NCBI GenBank assembly: GCA_947594925.1
Contig: CANQEJ010000008.1
Coordinates: 1-32,219 of the forward strand
From: an uncultured Bacilli bacterium
GTDB taxonomy: Bacteria > Bacillota_I > Bacilli_A > RF39 > UBA660
Length of the DNA stretch: 32,219 nt
Direction of reading: 5' to 3'
The position numbers and the translations under genes are program-made. Below, one piece after another: positions 1 to 11,653 of the stretch; position 1 is the first letter of the stretch; each line of letters begins with the position of its first letter. The notes under the pieces were generated by a model. The model saw only the letters and a program-made list of their open reading frames with translations. It was not told the DNA's origin and did no database searches.

Positions 1-43
1 CCCCCCCCGGTTTATTGTAAAGCAGAAAGTTTTTGGTTGACAT
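1..43 (-). repeat. 43-bp promoter-side repeat, copy 1 (cut by the window edge)
   Basis: Eight C, then GG and a 33-base tail. It matches 32143-32185 with one difference (A at 14, G at 32156). Read on the - strand it supplies a TTTACA -35 hexamer followed by a G8 tract; in copy 2 the tract runs straight into TATAAT, which here would lie left of base 1. It starts 10 bp beyond the rpoC terminator, so it probably drives an unseen leftward gene. The repeat is seen directly; the promoter role is inferred from copy 2. Confidence 0.75.
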
Positions 44-52
44 TTTTGCATG

Positions 53-77
53 AAAAAAACACTAATTAATTTAGTGT
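53..77 (-). terminator. rpoC terminator
   Basis: A 7-bp stem (ACACTAA 59-65 with TTAGTGT 71-77) and a 5-base loop, followed on the - strand by seven T. It lies 11 bp after the rpoC stop codon and ends the rpoB-rpoC unit before the 43-bp promoter repeat. Confidence 0.8.
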
Positions 78-88
78 CCATTTCTTAT

Positions 89-3000
89 TTATTCAGCAAT
101 TTCATCTTCATTATCATCAATAAATTGTTCTTCTAACATTTCGCTTGGTTCATCACTCATAAACTCTTTTTCAAGTTCAATTTGAATATCACTATATTGT
201 TTAGAACCAGTTCCAGCTGGGATTAATTTACCAATAATAACGTTTTCTTTTAATCCTCTTAACATATCTGTCTTACCTTTAATAGCAGCATCTGTTAAAA
301 CACGAGTAGTTTCTTGGAAAGAGGCAGCAGATAAGAAAGAATCTGTTTCAAGTGATGATTTAGTAATACCTAACATTATAGGACGACCAGTAGCAGGAAC
401 TCCACCTCTTAAGATTACCGGTTTATTTCCTTCGGTAAATTCTCTTAGAGATACTGTTAAACCTGCAACGAAGTCTGTATCACCTTCATCAATAATACGC
501 ATTTTATTAATCATACGGCGCGCAATAATTTCAACGTGTTTATCAGAAATATCAACACCTTGAGATTTATAAACTTTTTGGATTTCTTTTAAGATGTATT
601 GTTGAGCTGTAATAGGGTCAGTAACAGCAAGTAATTCTTTTGGAGAAATAGCTCCTTCTGTTAACTTATCCCCTGCTTCTACTGTATCATTTAAACTAAC
701 ACGAAGTTTGGCTCCATAATTAGTTACGTGTTCACGAGCTTCCACATCATTTTCAACAACAATCTTATATTTACCATTTGTTTCTTCAATTAAAGATACT
801 TTACCATTAATTTCCGCAATAGTGGATTTAGCTTTTGGATTACGCGCTTCGAATAGTTCTTCAACTCTTGGAAGACCTTGAGTAATATCGGCATCTCCAC
901 CATGAGCAACACCGCCTGAGTGGAAAGTACGCATTGTAAGCTGAGTACCTGGTTCACCAATTGATTGAGCAGCCATAATACCAACAGCTTCCCCAGTTTC
1001 GACTAAATTACCAGTAGCTAGGTTACGACCGTAACAATGTTGACAAACACCGTTTTCGGTTTTACAAGTTAGAATACTTCTAATTTCAACCGTTTTAATA
1101 CCGGCTTTTTCAATTTTAGCTACATCATTTTCCGTAATCATAACATCTTTATCAACAATTACTTCTTTAGTTTCGGGATTTATAACTTTCTTCGCTGTAA
1201 ATCTACCTAAAATACGTTCAGCAAGAGGTTCAATAATTGTGTTATTTTTAGAATCAACAAAATCACTAACTTCAACACCAGTTAAGCAACCACAATCTTC
1301 TTCACGTACTATGATATCTTGAGCAACATCAACAAGACGTCTTGTTAAGTAACCAGAATCGGCAGTACGTAAAGCTGTATCGGCAGAACCTTTACGAGCA
1401 CCATGGGTTGATAAGAAGAATTCTGATACAGAAAGTCCTTCCATGAAGCATGACTTAATTGGAATTTCTACTGGTTCACCATTTGGTTTAGCCATACATC
1501 CACGCATACCAGCAAGTTGGGTAAAGTTTCCAGCATTACCACGAGCTCCAGAATTCATCATCATAAATATTGGATTTTTATGGTTACCTTCACTAATCTT
1601 TTTAAGTTCAGCTTCAACTTTATCTTTAGTATTATTCCAAATTTGAATTACATTATTATAACGTTCTTCTTCCGTAATTAAACCTCTTTGGAATTGTTTA
1701 TTTACTTTATCAACTGTAGCTTGCGCTTCATTAATAATTTCTTCTTTTTCATTACTAGTTACAACGTCACTCATGGAAACAGTGATACCAGCAATAGTTG
1801 AATATTTAAATCCTAAATCTTTTAATTTATCAAGCATTATAGAAGTTTCTGTTGTTTTATAACGTTTAAATACCTGCGCAATAATTTTTTCTAGGGTTTT
1901 CTTAACAAATGGATTTACTAAAGGCATTTCTTTAATCGCTGCTTTAATATCAGTACCCATTTCTAAGAAATATTTATTAGGAGTAATACCTTCAATATTT
2001 GCATCTGTTCCTTCGTTAATATATGGGAAAGAATCAGGTAATATTTCATTAAAGATTAATTTACCAGCTGTTGTAACAAGATATTTTTGTCTTTGTTCAT
2101 CGGTAAATAATTTATGTTTAAATGATGAAGTTGGAACAGCTATTCTTGTATGTAAAGATATTTCTTTTCTTTCATAAGCCATTAAAGCTTCATTAGCATT
2201 TTTATAAACTTTACCTTCATTTGGTAAATCGGCATCTTCAATAGTTATATAATAGTTTCCTAATACCATATCCTGAGATGGTGTAACAATTGGTTTTCCA
2301 TCTTTTGGACTTAAAATGTTATTAGCACCTAACATTAAGATACGCGCTTCGGCTTTTGCTTCTTCAGATAAAGGAACGTGAACAGCCATTTGGTCTCCAT
2401 CGAAGTCAGCGTTGAAAGCCGTACAAACTAATGGGTGTAAACGAATTGCTTTACCACCTACTAAAACTGGTTCGAAAGCTTGAATACCAAGTCTATGTAG
2501 AGTTGGGGCACGGTTTAACATTACGGGATGTTCAGTTATAACATCTTCAACAATATCCCATACACACTCATCACGATTATCAATTAACTTTTTAGCACCC
2601 TTAATATTATGAGCTAAGTCACGTTCAACAAGACCATGAATAACATGCGGTTTAAATAATTCAAGAGCCATTTCTTTAGGAATACCACATTGATACATCT
2701 TTAAAGATGGACCAACAACGATAACAGAACGACCAGAATAGTCAACACGTTTACCAAGTAAGTTTTGACGGAAACGTCCTTGTTTACCTTTTAACATACT
2801 AGATAATGATTTTAAAGCTCTATTACCAGCAGCTGTTACACTTCTTCCTCTTCGACCATTATCAAATAATGAATCTACAGCTTCTTGAAGCATACGTTTT
2901 TCATTTTGAACAATAATAGTAGGAGCTCCTAATTCTAATAGTTTCTTTAAACGATTATTACGGTTAATGATACGACGATATAAATCATTTAAATCACTTG

Positions 3001-3751
3001 TGGCAAAACGTCCACCATCAAGTTGAATCATTGGACGAAGCTCAGGAGGGATTACTGGTAAAACATCTAATACCATCCACTCTGGTTTATTATTACTTTC
3101 TTGGAAAGCTACTAAGCAATCAAGACGTTTAACAAGACGAATTCTTTTTTGACCTTGGGTATTTTCTAATTCTTTTCTTAAATCAGCTACTTCTTTATCA
3201 ATATCGACATCAGCAAGTAGTTTCTTAATAGCCTCAGCTCCCATACCTACTGTAAAGCCATTACCATATTTTTCATAATAACTACGATATTCTTTATCAG
3301 ATAAAATTTGTTTTTTCTCTAAAGGAGCATTTCCTGGGTCAATTACGACATAACTAACAAAGTATAATACTTCCTCTAAATCTCTTGGCGACATGTCTAA
3401 AACTAAACCCATTTTAGAAGGAACACCTTTAAAAAACCAAATATGTGAGCAAGGAGAAGCAAGCTCAATATGGCCCATACGTTCACGACGGACTTTAGAA
3501 CGAGTTACTTCTACTCCACAACGGTCACAAACAACGTTTTTATAACGTAATCTTTTATATTTTCCACAAGAACACTCATAATCTTTTGTAGGTCCAAAGA
3601 TTTTTTCACAGAAAAGTCCATCTCTTTCTGGTTTTAATGTACGATAGTTAATAGTTTCTGGTTTTTTTACTTCTCCATAAGACCAACTACGAATTTTTTC
3701 TGGAGAGGCTATACCAATTTTAATTCCTTTAAATCTATTTACTTCTATCAT
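89..3751 (-). CDS. rpoC: DNA-directed RNA polymerase subunit beta'
   Basis: Beta' subunit of RNA polymerase, 1220 aa, close to the usual length in low-GC Gram-positives. The N-terminal zinc site is visible (Cys60, Cys62, Cys75, Cys78). The catalytic magnesium loop NADFDGDQ has its three Asp at 449, 451 and 453. A second Cys cluster follows in the C-terminal half (CGCLTG and later CQHCYGR). The C-terminus is a short acidic tail. The start codon overlaps the rpoB stop by one base (TAATG), so translation is probably coupled to rpoB. It is cotranscribed with rpoB from the promoter at 7446-7474 and ends at the terminator at 53-77. Nothing looks damaged. Confidence 0.99.
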   Translation of the reverse strand: MIEVNRFKGIKIGIASPEKIRSWSYGEVKKPETINYRTLKPERDGLFCEKIFGPTKDYECSCGKYKRLRYKNVVCDRCGVEVTRSKVRRERMGHIELASPCSHIWFFKGVPSKMGLVLDMSPRDLEEVLYFVSYVVIDPGNAPLEKKQILSDKEYRSYYEKYGNGFTVGMGAEAIKKLLADVDIDKEVADLRKELENTQGQKRIRLVKRLDCLVAFQESNNKPEWMVLDVLPVIPPELRPMIQLDGGRFATSDLNDLYRRIINRNNRLKKLLELGAPTIIVQNEKRMLQEAVDSLFDNGRRGRSVTAAGNRALKSLSSMLKGKQGRFRQNLLGKRVDYSGRSVIVVGPSLKMYQCGIPKEMALELFKPHVIHGLVERDLAHNIKGAKKLIDNRDECVWDIVEDVITEHPVMLNRAPTLHRLGIQAFEPVLVGGKAIRLHPLVCTAFNADFDGDQMAVHVPLSEEAKAEARILMLGANNILSPKDGKPIVTPSQDMVLGNYYITIEDADLPNEGKVYKNANEALMAYERKEISLHTRIAVPTSSFKHKLFTDEQRQKYLVTTAGKLIFNEILPDSFPYINEGTDANIEGITPNKYFLEMGTDIKAAIKEMPLVNPFVKKTLEKIIAQVFKRYKTTETSIMLDKLKDLGFKYSTIAGITVSMSDVVTSNEKEEIINEAQATVDKVNKQFQRGLITEEERYNNVIQIWNNTKDKVEAELKKISEGNHKNPIFMMMNSGARGNAGNFTQLAGMRGCMAKPNGEPVEIPIKSCFMEGLSVSEFFLSTHGARKGSADTALRTADSGYLTRRLVDVAQDIIVREEDCGCLTGVEVSDFVDSKNNTIIEPLAERILGRFTAKKVINPETKEVIVDKDVMITENDVAKIEKAGIKTVEIRSILTCKTENGVCQHCYGRNLATGNLVETGEAVGIMAAQSIGEPGTQLTMRTFHSGGVAHGGDADITQGLPRVEELFEARNPKAKSTIAEINGKVSLIEETNGKYKIVVENDVEAREHVTNYGAKLRVSLNDTVEAGDKLTEGAISPKELLAVTDPITAQQYILKEIQKVYKSQGVDISDKHVEIIARRMINKMRIIDEGDTDFVAGLTVSLREFTEGNKPVILRGGVPATGRPIMLGITKSSLETDSFLSAASFQETTRVLTDAAIKGKTDMLRGLKENVIIGKLIPAGTGSKQYSDIQIELEKEFMSDEPSEMLEEQFIDDNEDEIAE

Positions 3752-6700
3752 TACATTTCACCTTCTTCCTTTTCTTCCTCTTCCCCAGGGAATTCTAAAT
3801 CATCTAAATCAGGTTCAAAATCATCTTCTTCATCTTCAAAAGGTTCTTCATCTAATTGTTCTTCTGGTTCTGGCTCCTCTTCTTGTTTGATATTTTCAAT
3901 TTCATCTACGCGAATAGTTTCTTCACTTTCTTCTTCGTTTTCAATAGTTTTTAAATCTAGAAGATTATCATCGGTATCAAGAATTTGAATATCAAGTCCT
4001 AAAGCTTGGAATTCTTTAATTAATACTCTAAAGCTTTCAGGAACCCCGGCTTGACTTACTGGCTTACCTTTAACTAAAGCTTCATAAACTTTAACACGAC
4101 CAACAACATCATCAGATTTGATAGTTAAGATTTCTTGTAAGACATGAGCAGCACCATAAGCATATAAGGCCCAAACTTCCATTTCTCCAAATCTTTGACC
4201 ACCAAATTGGGCTTTACCACCTAAAGGTTGTTGCGTAACTAAAGAATATGGTCCAGTAGCACGCGCATGTAATTTATCATCAACCATGTGGTGTAATTTA
4301 ATCATGTACATAACACCAACAGATACACGGTTTTCAAAAGGTTCTCCGGTACGACCATTATATAAGATTGTTTTGCCATCGTCATCCATACCGGCTTCTT
4401 TCATTTGTTCTTTAATATCATCGATACTAGCACCATCAAATACTGGCGTAGCATAATGGGTACCAATCTTTTTACCAGCCATACCTAAATGTAACTCTAA
4501 GATTTGCCCAATGTTCATACGAGATGGAACACCTAATGGATTTAAGATAACATCAACTGGAGTACCATCTGGTAAGTATGGCATATCTTCTTCTGGTAAA
4601 ACTAGAGAGATAACACCTTTATTACCATGACGTCCTGACATCTTATCGCCGACTTGAATTTTACGTTTTTGGACGATATAAACACGAATAACTTTAGAAA
4701 CTCCTGGAGGTAGTTCATCACTATTTTCTTTAGTATAAACTTTAATATCATGAACAATACCATCTTCTCCATGTTTTACACGTAAAGATGTATCACGAAC
4801 TTCACGAGTTTTTTCACCAAAGATTGCATGTAATAATTTTTCTTCACTAGTAAGTTCTTGTACTCCTTTAGGAGTTACTTTACCAACTAGGATATCGCCT
4901 TCATGAACTTCGGTACCAATACGAACAATACCACTTTCATCAAGATTTTTACGTGCTTCTTCAGAAACATTTGGAATATCACGAGTGATTTCCTCTGGTC
5001 CTAATTTAGTATCACGGCAGTCAATATCCGTTTGTTCAATATGAATTGAAGTATAAACATCATCTTTAACTAATCTTTCATTTAAAATAACAGCATCTTC
5101 ATAGTTATAACCATTAAATGTCATGAAAGCAACAGTCATGTTCTTACCTAAAGCAAGTTCACCTTTTTCTGTTGATGGACCATCAGCAATAACTTCGCCA
5201 CGATGAATAGCATCACCCTTTTTAACAATTGGACGATGATTAACACAAGTAGAAGCATTACTACGTTCAAAATTAGCTAAATAATATGTATCTTTACCTT
5301 TGGCATTTTTAACAACAATCTTTTTACTATCAGCATATTCTACTACACCATCAGCTTTTGCTACAACAGTTGAACCTGAATCACGAGCAGCGATATATTC
5401 AACACCTGTTGCTACAATTGGTGCTTCAGTTTTTAAAAGAGGAACTGCTTGACGTTGCATGTTGGCACCCATTAGAGCACGAGTGGCGTCATCGTGGTCT
5501 AAGAAAGGAATACAACTAGTTGTAATAGAGACAACTTGAGAAGGAGCAACATCGATATAATTTACTTTATTACTTTTAACCATAACTGTATCGCCGTTTA
5601 AACGAGCAATAACTTGGTCATCAACAATATTATTATCATCATCAATATTTAAAGTAGCTTGAGAAATATAGTAATCATTTTCTTCATCAGCTGTAAGATA
5701 AGCAACTTCATCGGTAACATGACCATTTTCAACTTTACGATATGGCGTCATAATGAAACCATATTCATTAATCTTGGCATATGATGATAAAGATGTAATA
5801 AGTCCGATATTTTGACCTTCTGGAGATTCAATTGGACATAAACGACCATAGTGAGATGCATTAACATCTCTAACTTCCATACCAGCACGGTCACGAGATA
5901 ATCCACCTGGTCCTAAAGAAGATAAACGTCTTTTATCAGTAAGTTCAGCAATTGGGTTGATTTGGTCCATGAACTTAGAAAGTTGAGATGACCCAAAGAA
6001 TTCTTTTAAAGCTGCTGTAACAGGACGAATATTAATTAAAGTCTTTGGTGTCACAGTCTCAATTTCTTGCGTTGTCATACGTTCACGAATAACTCTTTCC
6101 ATACGGCTCATACCAACACGGAATTGATTTTGAATTAATTCACCAACTTGACGAACACGACGATTACCTAAATGGTCAATTTCATCGATATTACCAATAC
6201 CATGTAATAAATTTATATAATAAGATATAGAAGCATAAACATCAGAAATAGTTAAACGTTTTTCTAAAATACTTTGATCATTACCAATAATTTTAACAAT
6301 CTTTTCTTTATCAGCTTTATCGTAAACAAGCATTTCTTGAATTTTATTATATTCATCTAATTCTTCATTAATAATTGTTTCTTTTAAATTAAAGCCAGCT
6401 TCAAAAATTGGACGAACTTGTTCCAATATTTCTTTAGTAATAACTGTTCCTTTAGTAGCAACAACTTTTTTACCATCTTTAATATCTTCAGCAATTGTAC
6501 AACCTAAAAGACGGTCAAGAATATTTAATTTTTTATTAAATTTATAACGACCTACTTTAGCTAAATCATATCTAAATTTATCAAAAAATCTCGTAATAAG
6601 TTGGTTTTTTGCACTATCTAAAGTAGCAGGTTCACCTGGTCTTAATTTTTCATATATTTCAATTAAAGCTTCATCAGTATTTTTAGTACTATCTTTTTCT

Positions 6701-7362
6701 AGAGTATTTTTAATATATTGGTCATCACCAAAAACAGAGATTATATCTTCATCATTAGATAGACCTAAAGCACGTAAGAAAGTAGTAATTGTTACCTTAC
6801 GCGTTCTATCAATACGAACATATAAAACATCTCTTGCATCAAGTTCATATTCTAACCAAGTACCTTTATTAGGAATAACTTCGCCAGAAATAACTGGACG
6901 ACCATTTTTATCTATTTCTCTTTTGAAATAAATAGATGGACTACGAACAAGTTGTGATGTAATAACACGTTCTGCTCCATTAATAATGAAAGTTCCCGCA
7001 TCAGTCATCATAGGTAAATCTCCTAAGAAGATTTCTTGTTCTTTAACTTCGCCTGTTTCATGGATAAATAAACGGGCTTGTACCTTTAAAGGTGCAGCAT
7101 AGTTTACCATTCTTTCTTTGGCCTCTTTAATAGAATATCTTGGCTCATCAAAAGAATAATCTCCAAATTCTAATGAGATATTACCGGTAAAACTTTCAAC
7201 TGGAAATAAGTCATCAAATATCTCTCTTATTCCCTCTTCTAAAAACCAATTAAATGATTTTTTTTGAATTTCTAGTAAGTCAGTTAATTCTAAGGTGTTT
7301 TTTGTTCTAGAGAAAGTTCTTCTTTCTCTATGGTCTCCAAATTTTGCTAATTTAAATGCCAC
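3751..7362 (-). CDS. rpoB: DNA-directed RNA polymerase subunit beta
   Basis: Beta subunit of RNA polymerase. I place the start at a GTG (7362; protein begins [10 protein letters not shown], 1203 aa), because an AGGGGTG ribosome site lies just upstream and the B. subtilis protein starts at the matching place. The frame stays open to 7428, giving a 1225-aa alternative. Family motifs include [23 protein letters not shown] and the C-terminal [15 protein letters not shown] long acidic tail ends the protein, longer than in B. subtilis. In the rifampicin pocket ([17 protein letters not shown] then [13 protein letters not shown]) Lys and Asp stand where E. coli has Gln513 and His526, both classic resistance positions. 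Confidence 0.98.
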   Translation of the reverse strand: MAFKLAKFGDHRERRTFSRTKNTLELTDLLEIQKKSFNWFLEEGIREIFDDLFPVESFTGNISLEFGDYSFDEPRYSIKEAKERMVNYAAPLKVQARLFIHETGEVKEQEIFLGDLPMMTDAGTFIINGAERVITSQLVRSPSIYFKREIDKNGRPVISGEVIPNKGTWLEYELDARDVLYVRIDRTRKVTITTFLRALGLSNDEDIISVFGDDQYIKNTLEKDSTKNTDEALIEIYEKLRPGEPATLDSAKNQLITRFFDKFRYDLAKVGRYKFNKKLNILDRLLGCTIAEDIKDGKKVVATKGTVITKEILEQVRPIFEAGFNLKETIINEELDEYNKIQEMLVYDKADKEKIVKIIGNDQSILEKRLTISDVYASISYYINLLHGIGNIDEIDHLGNRRVRQVGELIQNQFRVGMSRMERVIRERMTTQEIETVTPKTLINIRPVTAALKEFFGSSQLSKFMDQINPIAELTDKRRLSSLGPGGLSRDRAGMEVRDVNASHYGRLCPIESPEGQNIGLITSLSSYAKINEYGFIMTPYRKVENGHVTDEVAYLTADEENDYYISQATLNIDDDNNIVDDQVIARLNGDTVMVKSNKVNYIDVAPSQVVSITTSCIPFLDHDDATRALMGANMQRQAVPLLKTEAPIVATGVEYIAARDSGSTVVAKADGVVEYADSKKIVVKNAKGKDTYYLANFERSNASTCVNHRPIVKKGDAIHRGEVIADGPSTEKGELALGKNMTVAFMTFNGYNYEDAVILNERLVKDDVYTSIHIEQTDIDCRDTKLGPEEITRDIPNVSEEARKNLDESGIVRIGTEVHEGDILVGKVTPKGVQELTSEEKLLHAIFGEKTREVRDTSLRVKHGEDGIVHDIKVYTKENSDELPPGVSKVIRVYIVQKRKIQVGDKMSGRHGNKGVISLVLPEEDMPYLPDGTPVDVILNPLGVPSRMNIGQILELHLGMAGKKIGTHYATPVFDGASIDDIKEQMKEAGMDDDGKTILYNGRTGEPFENRVSVGVMYMIKLHHMVDDKLHARATGPYSLVTQQPLGGKAQFGGQRFGEMEVWALYAYGAAHVLQEILTIKSDDVVGRVKVYEALVKGKPVSQAGVPESFRVLIKEFQALGLDIQILDTDDNLLDLKTIENEEESEETIRVDEIENIKQEEEPEPEEQLDEEPFEDEEDDFEPDLDDLEFPGEEEEKEEGEM

Positions 7363-7445
7363 TGTTTCACCCCTATTGCCTATAAATTTTTTAATTTTTA
7401 AAAGTGTTAATTGTCCTAGAAAAAACAATACGTCACCAATTTAAA

Positions 7446-7474
7446 ATTCTACCAACATTATCCAGTAATGTCAA
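7446..7474 (-). promoter_or_regulatory. rpoBC promoter
   Basis: A perfect TTGACA (7469-7474), 17-bp spacer and TAGAAT (7446-7451) on the - strand. It lies about 85 bp before the rpoB start, and the predicted start of transcription is near 7439. rpoBC therefore has its own strong vegetative promoter and does not depend on ribosomal protein genes upstream, which are absent here. Confidence 0.75.
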
Positions 7475-7546
7475 TAAGTTTTAGAAATTCTGACATAAAA
7501 AAACAAACTTTTTAAAAATCTATTTAAAAAATTGACATCAATTTGA

Positions 7547-7571
7547 CAAAAAAAGAAATTACTATGTAATT
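7547..7571 (-). terminator. Terminator after the dcw-obg-ybxB operon
   Basis: AATTAC (7557-7562) pairs with GTAATT (7566-7571) over a 3-base loop. On the - strand it is followed by TC and a run of T (7547-7554). It lies just after the methyltransferase gene and before the rpoBC promoter. Confidence 0.6.
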
Positions 7572-7609
7572 CCTATCATTAATATTAATGCACTAGTCTA
7601 AAAACGTCA

Positions 7610-8200
7610 TCAATTTGTGACCTTGATAATATAAAAGCCTTTGCTTTTAGCTACTACTGCACATGTATATTTTTCAGCTAAGATTTTCATAACACTTTTA
7701 GCACCCTGGTCTTTTCTAATAACAAACCAAAGCTCCCCTTTATCTTTTAAGTGACTAACACTATCAAGAAGTAATCTTAATAAAATATCTTTACCAACTC
7801 TAATAGGAGGATTAGTGATAATAACATCAAAGTTATCAGTAATATTAGTAAAGCCATCACTTAAATAAACTGTTGCGACAAGATTATTACTTTTTAAATT
7901 CATTTTAGTTAAATGAATAGCTCTTTTATTAACATCAACCATAGTCATATTAACATCTAACATCTTTTTTAAAGTAAGACCAATAAATCCATAGCCGCAA
8001 CCTAAATCCAGAAAATCTCCTTTTTTAATTAAAGATGTTTTTAAAAATGTTTCTATTAAAAACTTACTACCATAATCAATTTTATCTTTAGCAAAAACAC
8101 CATTATCACTTGCTAAAGTTAAGCTAGTATCACCATAATTATATTTAATATATCTAATTTCACTTTTTAAATCTTCGTTATTGGTAAAATAATGTTCCAT
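7610..8200 (-). CDS. ybxB: Class I SAM methyltransferase, YbxB/RsmC type
   Basis: Probable rRNA guanine-N2 methyltransferase, about 196 aa. The AdoMet motif I is FLDLGCGYGFIGL and the catalytic motif IV is IITNPPIRVG, as in RsmC-like enzymes. The N-terminal YFTNNEDLKSE and ASDNGVFAKDKID segments are typical of YbxB. YbxB lies directly before rpoB in B. subtilis, and the same order holds here. I chose the second Met (8200) because GGAG stands six bases before it; an ATG at 8212 directly abuts the obg stop. It is the last gene of the mraZ-to-ybxB run. The family is clear, the exact rRNA target is not shown. Confidence 0.85.
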   Translation of the reverse strand: MEHYFTNNEDLKSEIRYIKYNYGDTSLTLASDNGVFAKDKIDYGSKFLIETFLKTSLIKKGDFLDLGCGYGFIGLTLKKMLDVNMTMVDVNKRAIHLTKMNLKSNNLVATVYLSDGFTNITDNFDVIITNPPIRVGKDILLRLLLDSVSHLKDKGELWFVIRKDQGAKSVMKILAEKYTCAVVAKSKGFYIIKVTN

Positions 8201-8212
8201 GTTTTTCTCCAT

Positions 8213-9484
8213 TTACTCTTTAAATTCAAAGATATAATCTAAGATTTGAACTTCATCGCCACGTTTTGCTCCAGCTTTTTCTAGTTCTTCTTCTACTCCC
8301 ATACCACGTAACTTACGCGCAAAACGTAAAACAGCTTCATCTTCGGTAAACTTAGTCATTTTAAAAAGTCTTTCAATCTCAGCACCTTTTAAAACCCAGA
8401 CACCATTATCATTAGTAATTGTATAAGGTTTTTCATTTTGGAATTTATAAACTATATAACTTTCATAATCTTTTTCATCATATAAAGAACTATCTTTAAT
8501 ACTTTCTACTTTTTCTAATAGTTTAGTAATTAAATTGTCTAAACCTTCTCCTAAAGCTGCACTTATTTCAATTATAGTTTTATGAGGATATTTTTTTTGA
8601 AAGCGTTCTAAGTTAGCAGAAGCATTTTCTAAATCCATTTTATTAGCAATTATAACTTCTTCTTTTTGAGCTAGTTTAGGACTGTAATTTTCGATTTCTT
8701 TACGAATAATTTCGTAATCATTAAGAGGGTCACGTCCTTCAAAAGCTCCCATATCGATTACATGGGCTAGAAGTTTTGTACGCATGGCATGACGTAAAAA
8801 GTCTTTTCCTAATCCCGCACCTTTACTAGCATTTTCAATAAGTCCGGGTAAGTCTGCTAGAACAAATGATTTATCATACATTTTAACTACCCCTAAATTA
8901 GGTGCTAAAGTAGTAAAGTGATACGCTGCTATTTTAGGACTAGCTGCACTAACACGGGCAAGAATTGAACTTTTTCCGACACTGGGAAGACCGATTAAAC
9001 CAACATCAGCTAAAACTTTTAATTCACATTTTAAAATTCTTTCTTCTCCTGGTTCACCATATTCAGAAAACTTAGGAGCAGGTTCACTTTGGGTCGCAAA
9101 AGCTTTATTTCCTCTTCCTCCTCGGCCGCCATGAGCCACAATAAACTCTTGTGCATCTTCGACTAAATCGACTAAAACAAGGCCCGTATCAGCATCAGTT
9201 ATTGTTGTTCCTTGCGGTACTTTGATGGTAACATCTTCGGCATTGGCTCCATGCTTATTACTACCTTTACCATTGACCCCTTTTTGACCTTTAATTAATT
9301 TATTATATCTTAAATCTACTAATGTTTTTAAACCTTTATCAACTTTGAAAATAATGTCACTACCCTTGCCGCCATTACCACCATCAGGTCCTCCTAAAGG
9401 AATACATTTTTCCCGACGAAAAGAGGTGCAACCATCGCCACCTTTTCCAGCTATTACTTTTATTTCAATGTTATCGACAAACAT
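8213..9484 (-). CDS. obg: GTPase Obg/CgtA
   Basis: Essential ribosome-associated GTPase involved in 50S maturation and stress responses. Domains in order: the glycine-rich OBG fold (first ~155 residues, e.g. KGGDGCTSFRREK, GGPDGGNGGKGSD), the G domain with P-loop GLPSVGKSS, G3 DLPGLIENA and G4 NKMD, and a C-terminal OCT domain of about 80 residues. About 423 aa, normal length. I chose ATG at 9484, which has AGGTGA five bases upstream; the frame also has a GTG at 9493. It follows the penicillin-binding protein gene by about 40 bp without a terminator, so it looks joined to the division cluster. Confidence 0.97.
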   Translation of the reverse strand: MFVDNIEIKVIAGKGGDGCTSFRREKCIPLGGPDGGNGGKGSDIIFKVDKGLKTLVDLRYNKLIKGQKGVNGKGSNKHGANAEDVTIKVPQGTTITDADTGLVLVDLVEDAQEFIVAHGGRGGRGNKAFATQSEPAPKFSEYGEPGEERILKCELKVLADVGLIGLPSVGKSSILARVSAASPKIAAYHFTTLAPNLGVVKMYDKSFVLADLPGLIENASKGAGLGKDFLRHAMRTKLLAHVIDMGAFEGRDPLNDYEIIRKEIENYSPKLAQKEEVIIANKMDLENASANLERFQKKYPHKTIIEISAALGEGLDNLITKLLEKVESIKDSSLYDEKDYESYIVYKFQNEKPYTITNDNGVWVLKGAEIERLFKMTKFTEDEAVLRFARKLRGMGVEEELEKAGAKRGDEVQILDYIFEFKE

Positions 9485-9523
9485 AAAAATCACCTGCGCT
9501 TTATCTTATCATAATTTCTATTT

Positions 9524-11635
9524 TTAGCCAAGATTAACTACTAAAGGAACATTTAAATCAATTGGAGAAGCTGGAGGTAAAGAAGTAGATACTACTTTTC
9601 CATAACCATTTACTTCAAAAGGAAGTCCAATCATTTTACATAAATTAACTATATCATTACGTGACCAATTAGTAACATCAGGCATAGTATAAGTATTTTC
9701 ATTAGTTAAAATAAATACTTTATTTCCAGAAACTAGTACTGTATTTTTTAAAGGATATTGATTAACTACTTTATCTCCATTACCTAAAACAATTGGTACT
9801 AATCCTAAATTATTTAATTCATCTACAGTACTACTTACATCTTTACTTATATAATTCGTTAAATTAATAATTTTACTACTATCTAAAGCACTTTCAGTTT
9901 CAGTTATATTTTTATATTTAGCTACTTCTTCAACTACACTTTTAACAAGACCAGCTACTTGAGAAATTGGTCCAACAAATTTTTTCGTTGCTATATATAA
10001 AATATATTGGGGATTATCTTTAGGGAAAATTCCGGAAAAAGAACGGATATAATCATACTCACCCGTTAAGTAGCCTCCAGTAGGAGAAGCTATTTGGGCA
10101 GTTCCGGTTTTACCAATTAAAGTAATATTATTAGCTTGGTAATATTTGGCATCAGTAAGACCACTATAAACAACATCATACATTAAATCTTTTAATTTAT
10201 TAGTTGTTTCTTTACTAGCTACCGTAGCAACTTCCGTCTTTTTATGGCTTTCAATTACTTTTCCTGTTTTAGAATCAACAATTTTATCAACTATATAAGG
10301 TTTTAACATAACACCATCATTAGCAACACTCGTTAATCCCTGAATCATTTGAATTGGCGTAACTAGAATACCTTGACCAAAGGCCGCATTAGCTAGTTCA
10401 ATATCGTATTTAAAATTAATTTGGCCAGAAGCTTCTTTGGGTAAAGTAAGACCAGTTGGTTCACCAAAACCTAAACGGGTATAAAACTCTTTTAATTTTT
10501 CTCTTCCTAATTTAAAAGCTAAATTAGTAGCAGCTGTATTTGAAGAATAAGCAAATCCTAAATCAAAACTTATTCTTCCCCAACCTACACCGCCATTAAA
10601 GTCTACAACTTTATCATCACCAACATTTATGGTTCCAGACATATAGGTATCACTACCATTATAGACACCATTTTCCATAGCAGCCATAAAAGAAAAGACT
10701 TTCATGGTACTTCCGGGTTCATAAGTATAGGAAACTAAAGGACTTATATAACTTTGAATATTTTCTAAAGTATTTAAATTAAAAGTTGGACTAGAAGCTG
10801 TAGCGACGATAGCTCCCGTTTTGGCATCAGCTACTGTTAAGGTTAACCACTCAGCTTGGTAATTTTTCATTAATTCATTAATGGAATTTTCCAGTAAGAT
10901 TTGAATATTGTTATCGATGGTTAAATAAATATCTTTACCAGAAACTGGTTCTTCAATAATAGGTTTAGTATTAGGCATTTGGTACCCATTAATATCTTTT
11001 TGATATTCGGTATAGCCATCTTCCCCTTTTAAAATATCATTATAATATTCTTCAATACCCATTTCCCCTTTTATTTCACCATCTTCATCAGCTTTAGCAT
11101 AACCAATGATATAAGGAGCAAATGCACCCATTTTATAATAACGTTTAGTTGAAGAAATAAAACTTATTCCTGGTAATTCTAAATCTTCAATTTGGCTTTT
11201 TAATAGTTCGGTTATACCTCTACCACCAGGACCTAATTCTACTTGATACGCATCTTTATTTAATAACTCTAAAATTTGTTCTTTACTCATATTAATTAAT
11301 GGTGCTAAAGCTTCTGCAGTTTTATCTTTATCTACTACGTGTTGAGGATTATCAGGATTGGTTGTTCTTTTTTCAGATAAGTAAGCAATAACGGTATAAG
11401 AATTAACACTCTGGGCTAAAATTTCCCCATTAATATCATAAATTGTTCCTCTATTAGCATATAAAGTTTCTTTCGCCGTATTACGATTATTAGCAAAAGT
11501 TGTTAAATTTATTCCATCGACATTTTTACTTGTTGCCACATATACAATTCGGTAAATTATTAAAATAAATAAAAGAACAATACCTAAAATAAAAAACTTA
11601 TTTATTTTAATTGTATTGTTCTTTTTTCGTTTCAT
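9524..11635 (-). CDS. ftsI: Class B penicillin-binding protein (division transpeptidase) with PASTA domains
   Basis: Peptidoglycan transpeptidase of the division machinery, 703 aa. One N-terminal membrane anchor (about 14-35), then the PBP dimerisation domain with its RGTIYDINGE motif, then the penicillin-binding domain. The three catalytic motifs are present: STMK at 309-312 with active Ser309, SSN at 364-366, and KTG at 509-511. Two PASTA domains fill the C-terminus (from about 583). This is the layout of B. subtilis PBP2B and SpoVD. Its place after rsmH and ftsL supports the vegetative division role, but a SpoVD-like spore role cannot be excluded by sequence alone. Confidence 0.93.
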   Translation of the reverse strand: MKRKKNNTIKINKFFILGIVLLFILIIYRIVYVATSKNVDGINLTTFANNRNTAKETLYANRGTIYDINGEILAQSVNSYTVIAYLSEKRTTNPDNPQHVVDKDKTAEALAPLINMSKEQILELLNKDAYQVELGPGGRGITELLKSQIEDLELPGISFISSTKRYYKMGAFAPYIIGYAKADEDGEIKGEMGIEEYYNDILKGEDGYTEYQKDINGYQMPNTKPIIEEPVSGKDIYLTIDNNIQILLENSINELMKNYQAEWLTLTVADAKTGAIVATASSPTFNLNTLENIQSYISPLVSYTYEPGSTMKVFSFMAAMENGVYNGSDTYMSGTINVGDDKVVDFNGGVGWGRISFDLGFAYSSNTAATNLAFKLGREKLKEFYTRLGFGEPTGLTLPKEASGQINFKYDIELANAAFGQGILVTPIQMIQGLTSVANDGVMLKPYIVDKIVDSKTGKVIESHKKTEVATVASKETTNKLKDLMYDVVYSGLTDAKYYQANNITLIGKTGTAQIASPTGGYLTGEYDYIRSFSGIFPKDNPQYILYIATKKFVGPISQVAGLVKSVVEEVAKYKNITETESALDSSKIINLTNYISKDVSSTVDELNNLGLVPIVLGNGDKVVNQYPLKNTVLVSGNKVFILTNENTYTMPDVTNWSRNDIVNLCKMIGLPFEVNGYGKVVSTSLPPASPIDLNVPLVVNLG

Positions 11636-11653
11636 AATGTTCTCCTTTGCAAG

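Noticed and set aside
7381-7600. Riboswitch or leader peptide before rpoB
   Set aside because: Only a promoter and a plain 75-bp leader are visible; no structured or conserved element recognised.
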